From contig CAYJPA010000049.1 of assembly GCA_964371945.1 (NCBI GenBank), positions 1 to 44,274 on the forward strand: DNA of 44,274 bases, given 5' to 3'. The stretch is from CAYJPA01 sp964371945 (GTDB lineage: Bacteria; Chloroflexota; Chloroflexia; Thermomicrobiales; UBA6265). The position numbers and the translations under genes are program-made. This document shows positions 40,229 through 44,274 of the stretch, one piece after another (the first letter of the stretch is position 1; each line of letters begins with the position of its first letter). Under the pieces are notes generated by a model. The model was given only the letters and a program-made list of their open reading frames with translations. It was not told the DNA's origin and searched no databases.

Positions 40229-41521
40229 TCAGAACAGGTTCCTGGGTATCGGTATTGGCTCACAGGGACCGCCGGAGTCGACGCAGTCCGCCGCCGCTTC
40301 CGCCGCGGATTCCAGCGCCTTCTGCTGAACTCCATCTGGATATTCCGCGGAAACAAACAATACGGTTGAACCGATGCGCGCGTAAATGCGGTAGCCGGCT
40401 GCCGTAGTGCCGTCGGAACGCTCATGTACTTGGGTCAGGACAATGGATTCCTCGCCAATAACCTCCGCCCGACGCACGATCTCCACGTCTGAAAAGCCCG
40501 CGGCAGGGTTTTCGACCCAGGCATCTCGCCATACTTCGATGAGTCCAGCGGCGGCATCATCTCCCTCGGTCTTGTACAGGTAGACCCAGAAGCTGCCGTA
40601 TGTTTCAGTGTCGTCTGCGCTTGGATAAAGAGTCTGACCTTGGAGCAGTGAATCGGTCACGCCGAGGTCGTCGTAATAGCGGTCGTCGGCGCGAACATCC
40701 GCGATCGGGCGTCCAAAAGGAGCAATCTGCTCACCATTCAGTCGATCGTAGTACGTGAAGTCGGTTCTGACGTTGTTGCCGGTCAATTTCAACGCCGCAA
40801 AGCTCAGTCCCGGGCCCGAGCTGGGAGTCGCCTCGCTTACCCGCTCGTAAAGGATGTCCGCTAAATGCTGAACGGTCTCCACCGGTGGTTGATCGCCAAT
40901 GTATTCCGTGATGTAGACCTCGACAACAACGGTTCCGGATCGGAAGAGCATATCCAGAATGCGGTACTCGCTTCCGTCGTCAAAGGTTCCGGAGTACCGT
41001 GTCAACGCTGACTCGTCACCGACTTTCTCGCCGCCAGTTGCTTTCAAATAGCCAGAGGATGCAAGTGCTTCGCGCCAGAGATCGAATCCTTCCGCGGCCC
41101 CGTCCTCTTCCTCGAATTGGATAAACGAATTGCTCACTCTAGTTGCGTAGAACGAAGGATCGTCTCCAGAAGCGATTCCCAGTTGATAGAAATAGCTTTG
41201 TTGCCACTTTGCCTCTTCGAGCTGCGCCGTTACGTCCGCGAGATCGTCATCGGAACCGCCAAGCATCGAATTGAAGAAACGTGAATCCGCTTTGAGCGAG
41301 GTGTAATACCCCTCTACGATGCCGAACCCGGGCTCGTCGAGATCGCTGGGCAACAAAACAAGCGCCGCGAGCTCGAGCAGGTCCGACGATGACGCGGACT
41401 CGTCATCGGGTGATGGATTTCTGTCAGTGGTGTCTTGGGCAGAAACGAATGGGGTGAATGCAAGCGATTGAAAAAGAATCAGCAGAGCAACAACTGCCCG
41501 GAGCCCGTTCGGCGACCGCAT
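40229..41521 (-). CDS. secreted protein with two related domains, unknown function
   Basis: 430 residues with a clear signal peptide (about 1-28, ending in VSAQ) and a following acidic Ser/Asp linker. Two similar alpha/beta domains follow, about 55-215 and 250-410. Each has a strand-rich stretch with YYDRL or YYTSL, an aromatic segment (SFIQFEEEDGAAEGFDLWREA versus SFWVYLYKTEGDDAAAGLIEVWRDAW) and a closing region with RILDMLFRSGTVVVEV versus RIYARIGSTVLFVSA. It is probably extracellular. The C-terminus has two cysteines (CVDSGGPC) that may form a disulfide. Such proteins occur in Thermomicrobia-like genomes without known role. Convergent with the truncated gene. Confidence 0.75.
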   Translation of the reverse strand: MRSPNGLRAVVALLILFQSLAFTPFVSAQDTTDRNPSPDDESASSSDLLELAALVLLPSDLDEPGFGIVEGYYTSLKADSRFFNSMLGGSDDDLADVTAQLEEAKWQQSYFYQLGIASGDDPSFYATRVSNSFIQFEEEDGAAEGFDLWREALASSGYLKATGGEKVGDESALTRYSGTFDDGSEYRILDMLFRSGTVVVEVYITEYIGDQPPVETVQHLADILYERVSEATPSSGPGLSFAALKLTGNNVRTDFTYYDRLNGEQIAPFGRPIADVRADDRYYDDLGVTDSLLQGQTLYPSADDTETYGSFWVYLYKTEGDDAAAGLIEVWRDAWVENPAAGFSDVEIVRRAEVIGEESIVLTQVHERSDGTTAAGYRIYARIGSTVLFVSAEYPDGVQQKALESAAEAAADCVDSGGPCEPIPIPRNLF

Positions 41522-42229
41522 GGCGATGCCTCCTCGACCGGCGGGGGGAGCTCACCAGACAAACGGAGCGACCCCGCCAAACTGGAATGCAAAGGTCGAT
41601 CCGTGGCGGATTGCGTCACGGTGGGATGGCCGGATGATACGGCGATCTCTGCTTGTTGTCAACAGGTGTGAGGATGAGTATTGCAAGTAAAATTGACCGC
41701 TTGTGACGCATTTCTTGAGATCAACGTTACCTTGGCGCGGCACCGGTCGTGGACGATTGGTACGACCTGATCGCTTGAGACAAACCGAGCTTCAATGCGA
41801 CGCTTTCGGTTGTGCCGCGGATCTCAACATGTGGACGATTTGGCTTCGCGGCACGGACCCACCGCGGCCCCTGCTCCTCTCGAGCGCGAAGGTTTCAGCC
41901 GTGACGGAAAGACTCCTGGCGCAACCGAAACTCCCAGGTACTTTCCGGCACTCCAAATCCGGCAAGAAACCGCGTTGAGATCGCTGCCCGATCGAGCTCA
42001 TCTGAATCCGCATCCTGTTCAAGCACGGTCAATGGTCTCCAACGATGCACTCCAGCGCCGGGTATCCTGTCCCACTGTATTCACTGTGAACCAGATCAAG
42101 CATTCCGAAAGCCATTCCCCGCCTCACGGGCCAACCCGCGCCCTGTGGCAGCGATGCAATGGATCGCGCGATCTCAATGACGCCGGCGGCCAAAGGTCTA
42201 CTTCCGCCAACACTTAAGTCGAGACCTGA
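41522..42229. other. intergenic region, no gene seen
   Basis: About 708 bp. Frames up to 140 codons exist on both strands, but none has domain character, a ribosome-binding site or a plausible composition (they are Arg/Pro/Ser rich, typical of chance frames). The promoter of the secreted-protein gene should lie near 41530-41700. I see no RNA gene or repeat here. Confidence 0.5.
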
Positions 42230-42595
42230 TCAGTTCTCCTGATCGACGGACCAAGCCATCCTGACAACGCGATTAATGAGCTGACCAAGAGCTTCCGATG
42301 GCACCTGATCGCTGACAACATAGATCCCCGGCGTGAATGCGCTCCCGTAAGGAGAGAGCACGATCGCGCGGTCGTCACCGCATATGAAACGAATCTCTCG
42401 AGCAACACGATCGAGCGACCAGCCTTCCGGCTGAGACAACACCACGATCGCGCACTCCTCCTTGCGAATACATTCCAGCGCTGAAGAAAGATCAGGGAAG
42501 GGCTCGACACCGATCGATGCCGCTGCGAGGCCCTCGATCATAGAGGCGCTCAGTTCTACAGTCGCGACAGAAGGAGGTCCAGCTTCGGTCAACAA
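42230..42595 (-). CDS. receiver-like (pseudo-response-regulator) single-domain protein
   Basis: 121 residues. The alternation of strands and helices (VATVELSASMIEGLAAASIGVEPFPDLSSALECIRKEE, shown in outline, then CAIVVLSQPEG, RAIVLSPYG, and a final helix LGQLINRVVRMAW) resembles a response-regulator receiver. The phosphorylatable Asp after the third strand is not present: VVLSQPEG occurs where VVLDxxMP would be. If real, it is a non-phosphorylated receiver-like protein. Start is a TTG with GGAG upstream; isolated between gene-poor stretches. Confidence 0.55.
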   Translation of the reverse strand: MLTEAGPPSVATVELSASMIEGLAAASIGVEPFPDLSSALECIRKEECAIVVLSQPEGWSLDRVAREIRFICGDDRAIVLSPYGSAFTPGIYVVSDQVPSEALGQLINRVVRMAWSVDQEN

Positions 42596-43056
42596 GATTG
42601 CTCCACGTTCTCGTTCATGCCAGATCTCGACCCCGCGTGCCTAGGAGGGCCCGCTGGCAATCTTCGTGCCACGAGTACGGCCCAATTTCGAATTACTGCA
42701 TCCACATTCCGACCCCTCGCTCCGCGTGGGCTGAGCACGAAGGCTGACATACCGACCCACCCGAGGGAGCACCAAGCGCCTAGCCTAACGAATCTCGGAG
42801 TCTGTGCTCCACGATCGGTTGCTCTCGACGTGCTGACCGGGCACGGAGAAGATTGGTCTCGGGCGTCGGCTAGATTGGCCGATAGCGCATCAAGCTAATG
42901 GTCGAGTCGAGAGAATTGACAAATGTCAAAAGTGAACGAAGGCAACCTAGGATCGTCCGCACGGAAGGGACCGGCATGAATTTTCCATTTGAGTACTTTG
43001 CACAGCGTTCTCGACGTAGCTCTTTCGCCTATGTGAGTTCAAAATCGGGCAAGAAC
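42596..43056. other. intergenic region with one palindrome
   Basis: No convincing gene. It contains TTGACA-AA-TGTCAA (42916-42929), a 14-bp dyad that would suit a dimeric regulator. A small plus-strand frame from the ATG at 42976 with a fair ribosome-binding site follows it but runs antisense into the end of the gene at 43057. Confidence 0.45.
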
Positions 43057-43398
43057 CTAAAGCAACGCGATGAAACCAGCGACAAGACCTCCCGCGCACA
43101 CGACAGCGCCAAGTGCGAGGCGTTTGGACGTCCATGATCTGCCTGTCGATTCCGGGCGAAAAGTGACCATGCGCGCAACGGTGTAACCGCGGTTGATCTG
43201 ACCGTCCTGGTCCACTTCGAGACAAAGCACATCGAATTGAGAACGAGGTTTAGAATCTTCACAGGGCCGGACGCGCGAGTTTGGTCCGATCACAAGGCCC
43301 GACGCCCGGGCATCAGGGGGATTTGCTGCCGAAAGGAATAAAAACGCGCTACTGGTGACCCGGTTCCAGGACTCTGGGTGCTGCTGAGGAGTTACCAT
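43057..43398 (-). CDS. small protein with C-terminal membrane anchor, unknown
   Basis: 113 residues. A polar N-terminal part with beta-strand character (ARASGLVIGPNSRVRP, QFDVLCLEVDQDGQINRGYTVARMVTF) is followed by a single C-terminal hydrophobic helix (LALGAVVCAGGLVAGFIALL) preceded by Lys/Arg. This looks like a tail-anchored or type-II membrane protein. AAGGA lies five bases before the ATG at 43398. The family is not recognised. I favour a real gene on the ribosome-binding site, helix and composition. Confidence 0.55.
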   Translation of the reverse strand: MVTPQQHPESWNRVTSSAFLFLSAANPPDARASGLVIGPNSRVRPCEDSKPRSQFDVLCLEVDQDGQINRGYTVARMVTFRPESTGRSWTSKRLALGAVVCAGGLVAGFIALL

Positions 43399-43627
43399 AC
43401 GCTTCCTTCCCACGAAATAGGGCCACCCGGAAACCGGTAATCGTTCTGCTCGTTCTACGTTTCGGGGGGTGGTATGGATGATTGGCGCGGACGAACTTCA
43501 CACGGTTCAGCGCTAAGCATACCCCAGGCCCCACGAAGCCGTTGTCAAGTGGTCGCCGTTCACCGCTTTTGTACTTTGTGGCCGAATGACGAGCTGACGA
43601 CCCTTCCCGGTGACGACTGGACCGCCC

Positions 43628-44159
43628 TCAATGCTGCAGCCCGTCAATCCAGGCACGAATTCCGGGTTCGTGCTCCCCACGGAAGTGATCGAATAGGTCG
43701 CCGGTAACGACCGATTGACCCAAAGAAGCCCCTTTCAGGAACGGGAAGCGATCAACCTCATTAAGGACCGACTCGGGCATCGTATCGATCAACGCCCACG
43801 GTTCATTCCATTGCGCGCGATTCCGCTAGAACGTCTTCCACCGGTCGATTGCGATTCGAGTCGTAAATCCAGTTGTTGATTCGCTCCACGCTCTCTTCTT
43901 CTTGCTCGATATCGAGGTAATCGGCCGGCCAGTGACCGGGTGGTTCGGATTCGCCTTGAATCCCCGCTGCCAGCCGGTCGAGCGTCCATCGTTGCCTACC
44001 GCCGCGGTGACCGGCCACGTCTTTGAACGTCCATGTGCCCGCGACTCCAGGCATTGACATCTGAGCTGGGGTCGCCGGCTGGAGAATGCTCTCCCACCAG
44101 GCCCGCTCGTCATCGATTCGTGAAAGTACCTCGGTCGTCGAGTGAAATTGGTAGGTCAT
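43628..44159 (-). pseudogene. frameshifted DinB-like (ClbS/DfsB-type) four-helix protein
   Basis: Two frames together give one DinB-superfamily protein of about 176 residues. Frame 1 (from the ATG at 44159): MTYQFHSTTEVLSRIDDE, TWTFKDVAGHRGGRQRWTL, NRPVEDVLAESRA, then a premature stop at 43803. Frame 2 continues seamlessly: QWNEPWALIDTMPESVL, FDHFRGEHEPGIRAWIDGL, and a stop at 43628-43630. The switch is in the CGCGCG run at about 43813-43818, where one extra base explains the break. ClbS/DfsB proteins are putative hydrolases or resistance proteins of this fold. It may be a true pseudogene or an assembly/sequencing error in a GC repeat. Confidence 0.72.
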
Positions 44160-44274
44160 TGCCGCTCCGTCCGCCACAATCGAAAGAACTTGTTGTCGTC
44201 TTCTTCTGCATAACGGCAACGTTCTCTTGAGAAGTCGAACCACAGAGATCCTGCAATTGTGATGCCAGTGATTT
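44160..44274. other. right-edge upstream region of the DinB-like gene
   Basis: No gene seen. A GGAGCGGC stretch immediately before 44159 on the minus strand serves as ribosome-binding site for the DinB-like gene. Confidence 0.4.

Noticed and set aside
42976..43137. 53-codon plus-strand frame with GGAAGGG ahead of ATG 42976
   Set aside because: Despite the ribosome-binding site, the composition is unremarkable and it overlaps antisense the end of a better gene; not called without further support.
43474..43707. 77-codon plus-strand frame after GGGGGG
   Set aside because: Its second half is antisense to the C-terminal part of the frameshifted DinB-like gene, and it has no protein character.
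1..44274. CRISPR arrays, insertion sequences, tRNA or rRNA genes
   Set aside because: No regularly spaced repeats, transposase-like proteins, terminal repeats, or cloverleaf-like stretches were seen by eye; small or degenerate ones could be missed.

Overview
This window is a moderately GC-rich bacterial chromosome segment. It has many GTG and TTG starts, tightly overlapping genes and Thr/Pro-rich extracellular linkers. Together with the LCP/Wzc-type polysaccharide genes and an AniA-like NirK, this suggests a Chloroflexota-type bacterium, perhaps Thermomicrobia-like. That placement is an inference from gene style; no rRNA, tRNA or ribosomal protein gene is present to confirm it.

Layout. 1-9.97 kb is mixed metabolism and signalling: a small membrane protein, a zinc-ribbon/PH protein, a fused double malic enzyme, a Uma2-type nuclease, an RHH/PIN toxin-antitoxin pair, a LOG-family nucleosidase, a macro-domain hydrolase, a membrane diguanylate cyclase and a MerR-like coiled-coil regulator. 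10.1-17.6 kb is the first polysaccharide block: an LCP protein with a carbohydrate-binding module, an initiating sugar-phosphate transferase, two nucleotide-sugar epimerases and UDP-glucose dehydrogenase. 17.6-21.7 kb holds housekeeping genes: a short Tag-like glycosylase, methyltransferase, M19 dipeptidase, PAP2 phosphatase, HD hydrolase and a tiny acidic protein. 21.8-25.3 kb is a minus-strand nitrite/NO block led by nirK. 25.6-39.9 kb is the second polysaccharide block: a deacetylase and two GNAT/FemAB-like transferases on the minus strand, then a flippase, five glycosyltransferases, an O-antigen-ligase-like polymerase and a Wzz/BY-kinase on the plus strand. 39.9-44.3 kb holds a truncated membrane-protein remnant, a secreted two-repeat protein, two small orphan proteins and a frameshifted DinB/ClbS-like gene.

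The polysaccharide genes form a nearly complete Wzx/Wzy-type pathway: UDP-sugar supply, initiation on undecaprenyl phosphate, assembly, flipping, polymerisation, chain-length control by a tyrosine kinase, acylation/deacetylation, and attachment by LCP. The NO block sits between its two halves.

The most unusual signal is a pair of near-identical 16-codon leader ORFs, MNHRLYLVTWAVGSEW at 10145 and MNQRLYVVTWAMGSEW at 12478. They lie before the LCP gene and the initiating transferase. In both, the stop codon abuts an intrinsic terminator hairpin, and part of the peptide coding sequence can pair with the terminator's 5' arm. This looks like peptide-based transcription attenuation of exopolysaccharide genes; I do not recognise it as a described system. 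The second notable item is the malic enzyme, whose two halves have lost complementary parts of the active site.
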